Shown here: positions 50,447-59,148 of the stretch, piece after piece
How positions within the stretch are numbered: position 1 is the stretch's first letter
Layout of the letters: each line of letters begins with the position of its first letter
DNA from: Sinomonas sp. R1AF57
Lineage (GTDB): Bacteria > Actinomycetota > Actinomycetes > Actinomycetales > Micrococcaceae
DNA length: 64,000 nt
Assembly: GCF_002224485.1 (NCBI RefSeq)
Contig: NZ_CP022463.1
Span: forward strand, 2,186,990-2,250,989
Reading direction: 5' to 3'
The notes under the pieces: generated by a model
Seen by the model: only the letters and a program-made list of their open reading frames with translations
What the model was told of the DNA's origin: nothing
Databases searched by the model: none
Made by a program: the position numbers and the translations under genes

Positions 50447-51274
50447 ATGGCTCGCGCAGCCCTGTGCATCGGCATCAATCGTTTCGCCGCACTCCCGGAG
50501 GACAACTGGCTCGCGGGGTGCGTCAACGACGCGCACGACATCGCCGCCGCTCTGACCGGGGTGTTCGGCTTCGCGCCCGGCGAGGTCACGGTCCTCACCG
50601 ACGCTGCCGCGACGAAGGCCGCGATCCTCGGCGCCATCGGCGACATCGTGGAGCGCGCCGTGGACGGCCGTCTCGAGCAGATCGTGCTGACGTTCTCGAG
50701 CCACGGCACCCAGATCCCCGACGACGCGTCCGACCCGGACGAGCCGGACAGGATGGACGAAGCCCTGGCCGCCTACGACATCACCACGGCCGGGGACCAG
50801 TGGGAACGCGGCAGCGTGGTCGTCGACGACGAACTGCACGCGCTCCTGTCCCGCGTGCCCGCCCAGGTGATCACCGACGTCGTGCTGGATACCTGCCACA
50901 GCGGGAGCGGGCTGCGCGCCTTCGACGCACCGCGCGGCCGCCGCGCCCGGTTCCTCGCCCCGCCCGCGGCCGCCGGCGCCGACGCCGCAGCGGGTGCGGC
51001 GGCGCACAGCCTCCGCGAACTCGTCGCCTCGGGCCCGGGTCCCGTCCTCTTCGCGGCCTGCCGGGCGGACCAGACCGCCTCGGATGCGCCGTTCGGCGGC
51101 CGCTACAGCGGGGCCTTCACCCACTTCCTCCTCGAGGCCCTCACGAGCCAGCCGACGGCGTCGAGGTCTGCGACGCACCGGGCGGTCACGGCGGCGCTGC
51201 GCGCCGCGAAGTTCGACCAGCGGGCCCAGCTCGAGGGCACCGCGGCCCAGCGCGAGGCGGTCTGGGGCAGGTAG
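50447..51274 (+). CDS. Caspase-like cysteine peptidase (C14, metacaspase type)
   Basis: 275 residues, no signal peptide or membrane segment, so cytoplasmic. The catalytic dyad is His86 in FSSHGTQ and Cys150 in VLDTCHSGSG, and MDEALAAYD (103-111) fits the metacaspase region before the p10-like half. The C-terminal half runs through FAACRADQTASDAPFGGRYSGAFTHFLLEAL. Ribosome-binding site GGAGGAG precedes the ATG. A TACCCT hexamer at 50408-50413 could be the -10. Metacaspases cleave after Arg or Lys and are linked to programmed death and anti-phage systems in other bacteria; no partner toxin or sensor is fused to this one. It faces a metallopeptidase gene with 69 bases between. Confidence 0.87.
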   Translation: MARAALCIGINRFAALPEDNWLAGCVNDAHDIAAALTGVFGFAPGEVTVLTDAAATKAAILGAIGDIVERAVDGRLEQIVLTFSSHGTQIPDDASDPDEPDRMDEALAAYDITTAGDQWERGSVVVDDELHALLSRVPAQVITDVVLDTCHSGSGLRAFDAPRGRRARFLAPPAAAGADAAAGAAAHSLRELVASGPGPVLFAACRADQTASDAPFGGRYSGAFTHFLLEALTSQPTASRSATHRAVTAALRAAKFDQRAQLEGTAAQREAVWGR

Positions 51275-51343
51275 GCCCGACGGCGCCCGCCGGCCCGACG
51301 CGGGCTGACCGCCGCGGGCTGACCGACGTGCCCGTCTGGCACC

Positions 51344-53020
51344 TCAGGCCGGGAGGTCCTCGCGCTCGCCCTCCTGGTGGTACGACGCCGCGGCTCCGGC
51401 AGCTGCCTCCCGCTCGGCCCGCGCAGTGGCCGCGCGGGCCTGCTGGCGTTCGCCGTTCATGACCGGCTTGAGGGCCGCGAAGCACAGCCGCCCGCCCTCG
51501 TCGAACCGAAGGACCGCGCCCCCACGCACCGCGACGACCTCTCCCTCCGTCCTGAGCCCGAGCCTGTCCCTGGCCTCGCGGCGGCTGAGCCGGACGTCCT
51601 GGACGAAGGACGCGCAGATCTCCGAGACCACGAAGCCGTCTGGGCCCACCCGCACGGTGGGGCGCACGCGGTCGATCCGGATGCTCGTCTCCTCGTCCAG
51701 GTCCATGGCCCGCATGAGCCTGGGGTTGGCCCAGACGAAGCGGTTGAGCTCCTCGGGGTCGGAGGCGAGCGCGGAGAGCCGCACCGGGTACTGCAGGCCC
51801 TCGAGGTCGTCGAGCCCGTCGAGCCGCGCGTCCGGGTCGGTCGAGAGGTCGATGTTCCAGAACATGTCCCGGAGCACCTCGCGATAGCCCTTCGGCCGGG
51901 CCCCGTCCGGGCCGCTGGGGCGCCCGCACGGCGGGGTGTCGTACGGCATCATGACGAGGTCGGAGGCGAGGATGCCCCGCAGGAGGTCCGTCCACGTCGG
52001 GTCGACGGGCGGGAGGTAGGCCAGCGAGCGCAGGACCATGCCGAGCACCTGGCGTCCTACTCTGGCGCCGGACTGCGCGATCTGGAAGCGGCTCGACCGG
52101 CCGCCCGGGCAGTCGAGGCGCTGCTTCCAGAGCTCCACCACGGTGTTGAGCACGGCCTGGACGACGATCTCCCCGCGCGCGTGGGGCTCCGGGAGGAGGG
52201 TCCACTCGAACGGCACCTCCCGGTCGAGCGGGCGCCGCACCGCGGACCGGGTGAAGAGGCCGTCGGCGAGGCCGAAGAGGCCCGAGCGCAGGATCTTCTC
52301 GTCCGCCTCCCGCGACCCGCGGCCCTGCATCCCGGCCTCCTGGAGCATCTGCTCGACCCGGGTCTCGGAGGAGAACACCGAGAGCATGGCCACGAGGTCC
52401 GCCATGGCCTCGTGGAGCGCGAACCCGTCCAGGAGGGCGTTCGCGTCCGCCCAGCGGGGGCGGTAGCCGTCGAGGATCGCGTGGGTGACCTCGTGCGCGA
52501 CCAGATCCCGGTACAGGGCCATCGGGACGTGCCGGCTGCTGCGCGGATCGGCGCGGTGGCCGAAGCGCACGGCCTGCCGCTGCGGGTCGTAGCCCGAGTC
52601 GCGGAAGTCGACCGGGTCGTAGGCATCGATGCGGAGCCGGTGACCCCCGGCCCAGCCGAGCCTGCGGCCCATGGTCCGCTCGAAGATCTGCAGGGTGTCC
52701 GACGCGACCGCGTACACGTGCTGGGCGAGGAAGCGCCCGTCCGCGAGCAGCTGCTCGGTGTCCTCCGGCGGCGGCACGTCGTCGATCCCCCACAGCCCGC
52801 CGTCGAGGGAGAGCGGGATCGGCTGGGCCTCGTCGCGCCCAGGCCTGCGCACGCGCACGTCGAGCCTTGCGCCGATGGGACCGCTCCGGACGCGTTCGAG
52901 GGGCACCCGCACGGAGGCGAGCGCGGCGGGCCGGCCGGTGAACGGGCCTTCCGCCAGGACGGTGAGGCTGACGAGACCCGCGCCGTAGGCAACCCCGGGC
53001 TGAGCGTCGTCCCGTGCCAT
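51344..53020 (-). CDS. Cytoplasmic thermolysin-type metallopeptidase
   Basis: 558 residues without export signal. VAHEVTH (176-180) is the zinc site and ALHEAMADLVAM (202-213) carries the third ligand Glu204, reproducing the HEVTH...NEAMSD geometry of thermolysin-family (M4) gluzincins with a spacing of 24 residues. A large unassigned C-terminal region (about 310-558) with charged stretches (EARDRLGLRTEGEVVAVRGG) follows. The ATG at 53018-53020 has a weak GAGG site. Its gene converges on the caspase gene. Cytoplasmic gluzincins next to caspases are rare; a proteolytic cascade is a plausible reading but the convergent orientation means no operon evidence supports it. Confidence 0.75.
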   Translation of the reverse strand: MARDDAQPGVAYGAGLVSLTVLAEGPFTGRPAALASVRVPLERVRSGPIGARLDVRVRRPGRDEAQPIPLSLDGGLWGIDDVPPPEDTEQLLADGRFLAQHVYAVASDTLQIFERTMGRRLGWAGGHRLRIDAYDPVDFRDSGYDPQRQAVRFGHRADPRSSRHVPMALYRDLVAHEVTHAILDGYRPRWADANALLDGFALHEAMADLVAMLSVFSSETRVEQMLQEAGMQGRGSREADEKILRSGLFGLADGLFTRSAVRRPLDREVPFEWTLLPEPHARGEIVVQAVLNTVVELWKQRLDCPGGRSSRFQIAQSGARVGRQVLGMVLRSLAYLPPVDPTWTDLLRGILASDLVMMPYDTPPCGRPSGPDGARPKGYREVLRDMFWNIDLSTDPDARLDGLDDLEGLQYPVRLSALASDPEELNRFVWANPRLMRAMDLDEETSIRIDRVRPTVRVGPDGFVVSEICASFVQDVRLSRREARDRLGLRTEGEVVAVRGGAVLRFDEGGRLCFAALKPVMNGERQQARAATARAEREAAAGAAASYHQEGEREDLPA

Positions 53021-53101
53021 CGCCGCCGCCTCGTGCCGAGGGGTCCGCGCAGGCGCGGGCCCGCAGAAGTGAGACCTGGGGCCATTGTGGCACCGGGCCG
53101 A

Positions 53102-54250
53102 CTACCGGGGAAGTAGCCTCTCGTGCGATCGGGCGCTGTCGATCGTGGCCTGACCGAGGACCCTCGTCCCCTGGTAGAGGACCACTGTCTGGCCGGGGGC
53201 GACGCCGCGGAGGGGGGTCTCGAGCGTGACGACGAGCTCGCCGTCGTGTGCGTCCGGGGCGCCGGAGGCGGCTGCCGGCTCGAGGCGGGCACGGGCCGGG
53301 ACCGGATCGCCGTGGGCGCGGACCTGGGCTTCGCAGGCGAATTCCTCGCCCGTCTCCGCCTCGGAGGGCGGCAGGCCCGCCCACGACACGCGGATGCCGC
53401 GGATCTCCCCGACGGCCAGGAGCCGCTCGGGGCCCACCACCACGGTGTTGTCCTTCGGCCGGACCTCGAGGACGAAGCGGGGCCTGCCGTCTGGCGCGGG
53501 ACGGCCGAGGTGCAGGCCGCGGCGCTGCCCCACGGTATACGCGTTCGCCCCCGCATGCTCGCCGACCTTCTCGCCCGTCTCGTCGACGATCTCCCCGGGC
53601 TCCATCTCGATCCGCTCGGCGAGCCAGCCGCGGGTGTCGCCGTCGGAGATGAAGCAGATGTCGTGGCTGTCCGGCTTCGCCGCCACGGACAGGCCGCGGC
53701 GCTCTGCCTCGGCCCGGACCTCCGCCTTCGAGGGCGTGTCCGCGAGCGGGAAGAGGCAGTGCTCGAGCTGCTCGTGGGTCAGGACTCCGAGCACGTAGGA
53801 CTGGTCCTTGGCCCAGTCGGCGGCGCGGTGCAGCTCGGGATGGCCGTCCGCGTCCCGGACCACCTTGGCGTAGTGCCCCGTGCAGACGGCGTCGAAGCCG
53901 AGCGCGAGGGCCTTCTCGAGGAGCGCGGCGAACTTGATGCGCTCGTTGCAGCGCATGCACGGGTTCGGGGTCCGGCCGGCGGCGTACTCGGAGACGAAGT
54001 CGTCCACGACGTCCTCCTTGAACCGCTCGGAGAAGTCCCAGACGTAGAAGGGGATCCCGAGCCGGTCGCAGGCGCGCCAGGCGTCGTTGGAGTCCTCGAT
54101 GGTGCAGCAGCCGCGCGAGCCCGTGCGGAGCGTTCCGGGCATGCGGTTGAGGGCCAGATGGACCCCGACGACGTCGTGCCCCGCCTCGACGGCGCGCGCC
54201 GCGGCGACCGCGGAATCCACTCCTCCGCTCATGGCTGCCAGAACTCGCAC
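53102..54250 (-). CDS. mnmA: tRNA 2-thiouridylase MnmA
   Basis: 382 residues. PP-loop SGGVDS (8-13) binds ATP, and the catalytic pair Cys98 (NPCMRC) and Cys199 (DSHDICF) carries the persulfide. The enzyme adds sulfur to U34 of Lys, Glu and Gln tRNAs using sulfur from a cysteine desulfurase; one is encoded about 1.4 kb away in this window. GTG start at 54248-54250, six bases after a TAGAAT -10, so leaderless. M. tuberculosis has trmU next to iscS in the same order. Confidence 0.95.
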   Translation of the reverse strand: MRVLAAMSGGVDSAVAAARAVEAGHDVVGVHLALNRMPGTLRTGSRGCCTIEDSNDAWRACDRLGIPFYVWDFSERFKEDVVDDFVSEYAAGRTPNPCMRCNERIKFAALLEKALALGFDAVCTGHYAKVVRDADGHPELHRAADWAKDQSYVLGVLTHEQLEHCLFPLADTPSKAEVRAEAERRGLSVAAKPDSHDICFISDGDTRGWLAERIEMEPGEIVDETGEKVGEHAGANAYTVGQRRGLHLGRPAPDGRPRFVLEVRPKDNTVVVGPERLLAVGEIRGIRVSWAGLPPSEAETGEEFACEAQVRAHGDPVPARARLEPAAASGAPDAHDGELVVTLETPLRGVAPGQTVVLYQGTRVLGQATIDSARSHERLLPR

Positions 54251-54256
54251 CGGTCT

Positions 54257-54262
54257 ATTCTA
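54257..54262 (-). promoter_or_regulatory. Leaderless -10 element (TAGAAT)
   Basis: Minus-strand TAGAAT ends six bases before the mnmA GTG; no ribosome-binding site. Confidence 0.65.
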
Positions 54263-54350
54263 GCGTCCGGGGCCCTCCGGCCGGGGCGGCCCCCTGCGGT
54301 GGCTGCGGGGGCACCGGCCCGTGGCGCCGCCGTCGTGCAGGGGAGGTACT

Positions 54351-55601
54351 GTGCAGCAGCCTATTGTCATCGTGGGCGGGGGGCTCGCGGCAGGATCGGC
54401 CGCGAAGACGCTCCGCCAGGAGGGCTACGACGGCCCGCTGACGATCATCGCCGCCGAGCGCCGCGAACCCTACCTGAGGCCGCCGCTCTCGAAGGAGTTC
54501 CTGAAGGGCCAGGAGAAGGAGTCTGACCTCCTGGTCAACCCCTCCGGCTGGTACGAGAAGAACGACGTCGACCTCCGCCTCGGCGAGCGGGCCGCCCAGA
54601 TCATCCCGGGCGCCCACATGCTCCGCCTCGAGAGCGAGGCCCTCGTCCCGTACTCCAAGCTCCTCCTCGCCACGGGCGCGCAGCCGCGGGCGCTGGACAT
54701 CCCGGGCGCACAGCTCGAGGGGGTGCACAGCCTTCGGCGGCTCGAGGACTCCCTCGCGCTCCGCGAGGAGCTCGCCGGCGGCGGGCGACGGGTGGTCATC
54801 GTGGGCTCCGGATGGATCGGCCTCGAAGTGGCGGCCGCCGCCCGCGAGTACGGCAATGAGGTCACGGTGCTCGGGCGGCACGCCTCGGTGCTGCGCCAGC
54901 TCGAGGGCCCGCTCGCGGAGGTCTTCCGCCGCGCGCTCGAGGCCGAGGGCGTCCAGTTCCGTCTCCCCGCCCACCCCGTCGAATTCGTCGCCGCGGCCGA
55001 CCGCGAATGCGTGGCGGGCACGGTGCTGAACACGGGCGAGCGGATCGGGGCCGACCTGGTCCTCGTCGCCGTGGGCGTCGAGCCGGACACGGCGCTGGCC
55101 GAGGAGGCTCGCCTGCGCCTGCGGGACGGAATCCTCACCGACGCCTCGTTGCGCACGAGCGCCGAGGACATCTTCGCCGCCGGCGACGTCGCGAGCTCCC
55201 TCCAGCCGCGCACCGGCGACCACGTGCGCAGCGAGCACTGGTCGAACGCGCTCAACGGCGGCAAGGTCGCCGCGAAGGCGATGCTCGGGGCCGACGCGCA
55301 GCTGGACATCGCCCCCTACTTCTACACGGACCAGGCCGGGCTGAGCATGGAGTACTCGGGGTTCGGGCAGCTGGTGCGGGGCGCGCACCTCGTCCTGCGG
55401 GGCCGGATCGACACGCCCGAGGCGGCGAAGGAGGGGTTCGTCGCGCTCTGGGTGAGGGACGGCGCCGTCGTGGGCGGGATGAACGTGAACACTCCCAGGC
55501 AGCAGAAGGCGATCAAGGCGCTCATCGCCTCCCGTGCCCCGGTGGACGAGGCGCGGCTGCGCGACCCCGCCGTACCGCTCCCGGAGCTCGCGGGAGTCTG
55601 A
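54351..55601 (+). CDS. FAD-dependent NAD(P)H oxidoreductase, ferredoxin-reductase-like
   Basis: 416 residues. FAD fold IVIVGGGLAAGSAA and NAD fold VVIVGSGWIGLEVAAAARE, with TDASLRTSAEDIFAAGDVA for the flavin-binding GD. The layout is that of rubredoxin/ferredoxin reductases of the pyridine nucleotide-disulfide class. The GTG at 54351 has a full GGGAGGT site five bases upstream; a start 10 codons earlier is a shadow. It ends inside a small palindrome shared with the convergent desulfurase gene. Partner ferredoxin is not in the window. Confidence 0.85.
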   Translation: MQQPIVIVGGGLAAGSAAKTLRQEGYDGPLTIIAAERREPYLRPPLSKEFLKGQEKESDLLVNPSGWYEKNDVDLRLGERAAQIIPGAHMLRLESEALVPYSKLLLATGAQPRALDIPGAQLEGVHSLRRLEDSLALREELAGGGRRVVIVGSGWIGLEVAAAAREYGNEVTVLGRHASVLRQLEGPLAEVFRRALEAEGVQFRLPAHPVEFVAAADRECVAGTVLNTGERIGADLVLVAVGVEPDTALAEEARLRLRDGILTDASLRTSAEDIFAAGDVASSLQPRTGDHVRSEHWSNALNGGKVAAKAMLGADAQLDIAPYFYTDQAGLSMEYSGFGQLVRGAHLVLRGRIDTPEAAKEGFVALWVRDGAVVGGMNVNTPRQQKAIKALIASRAPVDEARLRDPAVPLPELAGV

Positions 55602-55621
55602 CCCCTCCCGTCTGGGGGTCA
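55599..55621. terminator. Stop-codon palindrome between convergent genes
   Basis: TGACCCC at 55599-55605 and GGGGTCA at 55615-55621 are seven-base complements that contain both stop codons. Short, so a weak bidirectional terminator. Confidence 0.4.
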
Positions 55622-56842
55622 GGGGGCGCGGCGGGTGCTGGCCGTCTGGATGGTGCTCGCATGGCCGGCCATGCCCGCGGCGCGCGCCTGCGCCACGGCC
55701 GGCCCGATCGCCGCGAGCAGCGCGTCCACGTCCGCCTCGGTCGAGTTCCAGCCGAGGCTGAAGCGCTGCGCGCCGCGGGCCTGGTCCTCGGTGCGGCCCA
55801 TTGCGGTCAGGACGTGGGACGGGCGTGGGACGCCGGCGGTGCAGGCGGAGCCGGTCGACGTCGCGATTCCCGCCATGTCCAGCAGGAACAGGAGCGAATC
55901 GCCCTCGCATCCCGGGAACGTCAGGTGCGCTATCCCCGGCAGGCGGGCCTCCTCGCCGCGGTCGGCCGGCCCGCTCACGACGGCGTCCGGCACCTCGCGC
56001 GCGATCCCGTCCAGGAGCCGGTCCCTCAGCCCCGCGAGCCGGCGCGACTCCTCGGGAAGGTGCGCGACGGCGTCGTGCGCCGCGGCAGCGAAGGCGGCCG
56101 CGCCCGCGGAGTCCAGGGTCCCCGAGCGGAGGCCGCGCTGCTGGCCACCGCCGTGCAGGACCGGGGTGAGCACGACGTCGCGGCGCACCACGAGCGCGCC
56201 GACCCCCACTGGGGCGCCGATCTTGTGCCCGCTCACGGCCATCGTCGCGAGGCCGGAGGCGCGGAAGTCGACCGGGAGGTGCCCGAACGCCTGGACAGCG
56301 TCCGAGTGGACGGGGATGCCGTGCTCGGCCGCGATCCGCACGGCCTCGCGGACCGGCTGGACCGTGCCCACCTCGTTGTTCGCCCACATGAGCGCGACGA
56401 GGGCCACAGCGCCGGGATCCCGCGCGATCTCCGCACTCAGGGCCTCGAGGCTCGTCACGCCGGCGGCGTCGCACGGCAGCCATGCAGCCTCGGCTCCCTC
56501 GTGCGCCTCGAGCCACTCCACCGTGTCCGCGACGGCGTGGTGCTCGATGCCCGAGCACAGGATGCGGGTGCGGCGCGGGTCCTCGGCACGGCGGGACCAG
56601 TAGAGGCCCTTGACGGCGAGGTTGTCCGCCTCGGTGCCGCCGGAGGTGAAGACGACCTCTGTGGGGTGCGCGCCCAGGGAGGCCGCAAGGGACTCGCGGG
56701 CGTCCTCGAGGGCACGCCGCGCGGACTGGCCCGCGGCGTGGAGCGAGGAGGGATTGCCGCCGCGCGCGATCTGGGCGGTGTACGCGGCGAGCGCCGCGGG
56801 CGTCACCGGCGTCGTGGCGGCGTGGTCGAGGTAGACGGGCAC
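55619..56842 (-). CDS. iscS: Cysteine desulfurase
   Basis: 407 residues, PLP enzyme that transfers sulfur from cysteine. Lys207 in SGHKIGAPVG binds PLP, and Cys334 in STGSACTAG is the active-site persulfide cysteine. NEVGT and HSDAVQAFG are other family marks. GTG start at 56840-56842 is six bases after TACAGT (leaderless). It lies between the oxidoreductase and the Cys-rich regulator. It is the probable sulfur donor for MnmA and for iron-sulfur clusters; the M. tuberculosis order (trmU, iscS) is similar but with a gene inserted here. Confidence 0.94.
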   Translation of the reverse strand: MPVYLDHAATTPVTPAALAAYTAQIARGGNPSSLHAAGQSARRALEDARESLAASLGAHPTEVVFTSGGTEADNLAVKGLYWSRRAEDPRRTRILCSGIEHHAVADTVEWLEAHEGAEAAWLPCDAAGVTSLEALSAEIARDPGAVALVALMWANNEVGTVQPVREAVRIAAEHGIPVHSDAVQAFGHLPVDFRASGLATMAVSGHKIGAPVGVGALVVRRDVVLTPVLHGGGQQRGLRSGTLDSAGAAAFAAAAHDAVAHLPEESRRLAGLRDRLLDGIAREVPDAVVSGPADRGEEARLPGIAHLTFPGCEGDSLLFLLDMAGIATSTGSACTAGVPRPSHVLTAMGRTEDQARGAQRFSLGWNSTEADVDALLAAIGPAVAQARAAGMAGHASTIQTASTRRAP

Positions 56843-56848
56843 CCATCC

Positions 56849-56854
56849 ACTGTA
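56849..56854 (-). promoter_or_regulatory. Leaderless -10 element (TACAGT)
   Basis: Minus-strand TACAGT ends six bases before the desulfurase GTG. Confidence 0.6.
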
Positions 56855-56898
56855 GGACGCGCGGGTGGCCGGAGTCCTCGCCGTCTCCCGCGCGGGCA

Positions 56899-57600
56899 TC
56901 AGGGGCGGGGCACGACCCGGGCGCAGCACTCGTGGCCCGGGCCGTCGGGGTCCACGGGCTCGATTCCGTGCTGTCCGTCCCCGCAACCGGCGAGCGCGCC
57001 GTCCAGGAGGGCTCCGTTGAGGCTGCACACCACTCCCCGGTATTCGCGCGAGAGCCGGTGGAAGGGGCAGTTGGACAGGTCGATCCCGCCGTCCGCCGAG
57101 GAACGCGGGGCATACCCGGCGGCTTCGAGCACCGCGCCGATGCTGCCGTGCTCGCGGCCGAGCGTCTCCCCCGCCGCACGGCCCACGGCGGCGATGCACG
57201 CGGCCATCGGCTCGCCGTCGGCGATCGAGCGCTCCGCGGCCGCGGCGAGCAGCTCCCCCGCGAGCTCGTAGGACCGCTGTGGGACCGCCGCGACGACTTC
57301 CTGCACCGCGGGCTCGTAGAACTTGGACGGCCGTCCGGAGCCGGGACCACCGCTGCCGGCGGGCTTGGCGAACGTGGCGACCAGCACGCCGTCGTCCACG
57401 AGCCGGTCCAGGTGCGCCGCGGCGGTGCCGCGGGAGAGGCCGACGGCGTCCGCGGCCTCGTTCCGGCCCACCGGTCGGCCCGCCCCGCGCACGAAGAGGT
57501 AGAGCGCACGGCGGCGCTCCTCGCCCAGGGAGCCGAGGGCGCCTAGTCGGGCCCGCCACCCGAGCGGCTGCTGGGCACCATGGCTGGACGGAACGGGCAT
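56899..57600 (-). CDS. HTH regulator with a Cys-rich C-terminus, SufR-like
   Basis: 233 residues. Residues about 20-105 form a winged helix (RRRALYLFVRGAGRPVGRNEAADAVGLSRGTAAAHLDRLVDDG) with a Gly-rich loop before the wing (AGSGGPGSGRPSKFYEP). The C-terminal part has six cysteines at 135, 178, 192, 206, 225 and 226, in NCPFHRLSREYRGVVCSLN and PGHECCARV, a pattern seen in SufR-like regulators that hold an iron-sulfur cluster. ATG is six bases after TACCAT (leaderless). It is divergent from a DoxX-like gene, and two inverted 27-base elements in between are probable operators. The exact signal is unknown; oxidative or iron stress is the best guess. Confidence 0.75.
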   Translation of the reverse strand: MPVPSSHGAQQPLGWRARLGALGSLGEERRRALYLFVRGAGRPVGRNEAADAVGLSRGTAAAHLDRLVDDGVLVATFAKPAGSGGPGSGRPSKFYEPAVQEVVAAVPQRSYELAGELLAAAAERSIADGEPMAACIAAVGRAAGETLGREHGSIGAVLEAAGYAPRSSADGGIDLSNCPFHRLSREYRGVVCSLNGALLDGALAGCGDGQHGIEPVDPDGPGHECCARVVPRP

Positions 57601-57606
57601 GCCTCT

Positions 57607-57612
57607 ATGGTA
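57607..57612 (-). promoter_or_regulatory. Leaderless -10 element (TACCAT)
   Basis: Minus-strand TACCAT ends six bases before the regulator ATG. The upstream operator begins three bases away. Confidence 0.65.
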
Positions 57613-57614
57613 CG

Positions 57615-57641
57615 TCCAAAACAGGAATTCCTTGTTTTAGA
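57615..57641 (+). promoter_or_regulatory. Operator A, 27-base imperfect palindrome
   Basis: The element begins TCCAAAA and ends TTTTAGA, with a GGAATTCC core. It overlaps the doxX -35 hexamer and abuts the regulator -10. Confidence 0.6.
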
Positions 57642-57660
57642 GTCGGCACAAATCTAAAAT
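57632..57660 (+). promoter_or_regulatory. Promoter of the doxX-like gene
   Basis: TTGTTT (57632-57637) and TAAAAT (57655-57660) are separated by 17 bases, an ideal sigma-70-type spacing. Operators A and B lie over the -35 and -10 hexamers respectively. Confidence 0.65.
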
Positions 57661-57679
57661 CGGAGTTACCCATTTTGGA
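57653..57679 (-). promoter_or_regulatory. Operator B, inverted copy
   Basis: On the minus strand this element also begins TCCAAAA and ends TTTTAGA, with the same 27-base length as operator A. Centres are 38 bases apart. It covers the doxX -10. Confidence 0.6.
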
Positions 57680-57689
57680 AGGAGACATC

Positions 57690-58124
57690 ATGTCAGCCAC
57701 GTCAGCCCCGCACGGACGGTTCTGGACCGCGGCAGCAAGCCGCTCGGGAGCCATGGCCATGGCGCCGGCGGACCAGGCGTTCTACATGCTGCGGACGCTC
57801 TACGTCGTGGCGCCGATCCTCTTCGGCCTCGACAAGTTCTTCAACATCCTCACGTACTGGCCCAACTACCTCGCCCCGGTCGCCACCACAGTGGTGCCGG
57901 TCAGCCCTCAGACGTTCATGTATGCCGTCGGGGTCGTGGAGATCATCGCTGGCCTCCTCGTCGCGTGGCGGGCGAAGTGGGGATCGCTCGTCGTCGCCCT
58001 CTGGCTGCTCGGGATCATCGTCAATCTGCTCGTGCTGGGGCACGGGTTCGACGTCGCGCTGCGCGACTTCGGCCTCATGGTCGGCGCGCTCGCCCTCAAC
58101 CGCCTCGCCTCGCGCCGGGCCTGA
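57690..58124 (+). CDS. DoxX-like small membrane protein
   Basis: 144 residues with four membrane helices; the segment APILFGLDKFFNILTYWP and GVVEIIAGLLVAWRAKWGSLV are typical for the DoxX/SURF4 superfamily. Members are linked to quinol and redox balance or oxidative stress. AAGGAG lies before the ATG. It is divergent from the Cys-rich regulator and its promoter is bracketed by two operators of that pattern, so it is the likely target. Function in the cell is not established for this subfamily. Confidence 0.8.
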   Translation: MSATSAPHGRFWTAAASRSGAMAMAPADQAFYMLRTLYVVAPILFGLDKFFNILTYWPNYLAPVATTVVPVSPQTFMYAVGVVEIIAGLLVAWRAKWGSLVVALWLLGIIVNLLVLGHGFDVALRDFGLMVGALALNRLASRRA

Positions 58125-58157
58125 CCCGGCCGGCCCGCAGGCCTCTCTGCTGGCCCG

Positions 58158-59099
58158 TCAGGCCGCCCCGGACCGCTGGGGGTCCGAGGAGGCCGGCGCG
58201 GCCAGGACCGCGAGGGCACCGGGAACCACGCTGATGGTGACGGGGGCAGGCGCAACCCGCTCGCCGTCCGCGTACACGACCACGCCGGAACCGCCCAGCG
58301 AGACCTTGGACGCGCGCGAGAGGTCGACGGCGGGATGCCCCACGTGCTGCCCGCGGAAGACCTTGGGGAAGACCCCCAGGAGGGCGAGCCGCGTCAGGGG
58401 ACGCACGACGAACAGGTCCAGCACGCCGTCGTCCGCGCGGGCCTCGGGCGCCACGCGCATCCCTCCCCCGAGGGACGGCCCGTTGGCGACCGAGACGAGC
58501 ATCGCCCGCTCGTTCCGGGGCGTGCCGTCGACCGTGAGCTCGAACGGAATGGGCCTGAAGGTGGCCAGCTCGCGCAGGAGGGCCAGCGTGTACTTCGCCG
58601 CCCCTCGGGGCCAGCGCCAGGAGTTCGCCCGTTCATTGACGCGGGCGTCGAAGCCGGCCGAGGCGACCGCAAGGAAGTGCCGCTGGCCGCCGTCCCACTC
58701 GATCAGGCCCAGGTCCAGGGACTTCGGCGGGAGCTCCAGCGCCGAGAGCGCCGCCTCCACGGCACCCTGCACCGACCCGAGCGGGACGCCCAGGAGGCGC
58801 GCGGCGTCGTTGCCCGTCCCGGCCGGGATGACGCCCAGGGGCACGCCGGTACCCGCGAGGACGTTCGCCACGAGGTTCACCGTCCCGTCCCCGCCGGCCA
58901 CCAGGACGGCATCGGCGCCGTCGATCTCCCCGGCCACCGCTGCCGCAAGGGCCGAGCCGCTCCCCCGGACGAGTTCGGTGACAGTGGCGCCGCGGGCCCT
59001 CAGGAGGGCAGCGGCCTCCCGCGCCCGGACCCCGCCCTGTCCGGACGAGGCAGCGGGGTTGACGGCGAGAACCAGCCGTAGAGGGCGCGGGGAGGGCAT
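58158..59099 (-). CDS. Diacylglycerol/sphingosine-type lipid kinase
   Basis: 313 residues of the YegS/DagK family. GGDGT (69-73) is the nucleotide-binding motif and PAGTGND (92-98) follows; the C-terminal half has FDARVNERANSWRWPRGAAKYT and DGVLDLFVV. It phosphorylates a lipid such as diacylglycerol at the membrane. It converges on the DoxX-like gene. Upstream, 61 bases separate it from the divergent J-domain protein. ATG start; ribosome-binding site is unclear. Confidence 0.88.
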   Translation of the reverse strand: MPSPRPLRLVLAVNPAASSGQGGVRAREAAALLRARGATVTELVRGSGSALAAAVAGEIDGADAVLVAGGDGTVNLVANVLAGTGVPLGVIPAGTGNDAARLLGVPLGSVQGAVEAALSALELPPKSLDLGLIEWDGGQRHFLAVASAGFDARVNERANSWRWPRGAAKYTLALLRELATFRPIPFELTVDGTPRNERAMLVSVANGPSLGGGMRVAPEARADDGVLDLFVVRPLTRLALLGVFPKVFRGQHVGHPAVDLSRASKVSLGGSGVVVYADGERVAPAPVTISVVPGALAVLAAPASSDPQRSGAA

Positions 59100-59148
59100 G
59101 CTCAGGATTATTCCAGCGGATGCCCAGAATCTGCGGGTGCGGCGCCCC

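Noticed and set aside
51300-51325. Twelve-base direct repeat GCGGGCTGACCG between the two peptidase genes
   Set aside because: Two copies in a short GC-rich gap; no sign of a mobile element or array, so probably local slippage.
54255-57509. A 1084-codon minus-strand frame spanning several genes
   Set aside because: It crosses the desulfurase and regulator genes in the wrong frame and the oxidoreductase in antisense; no domain is visible.
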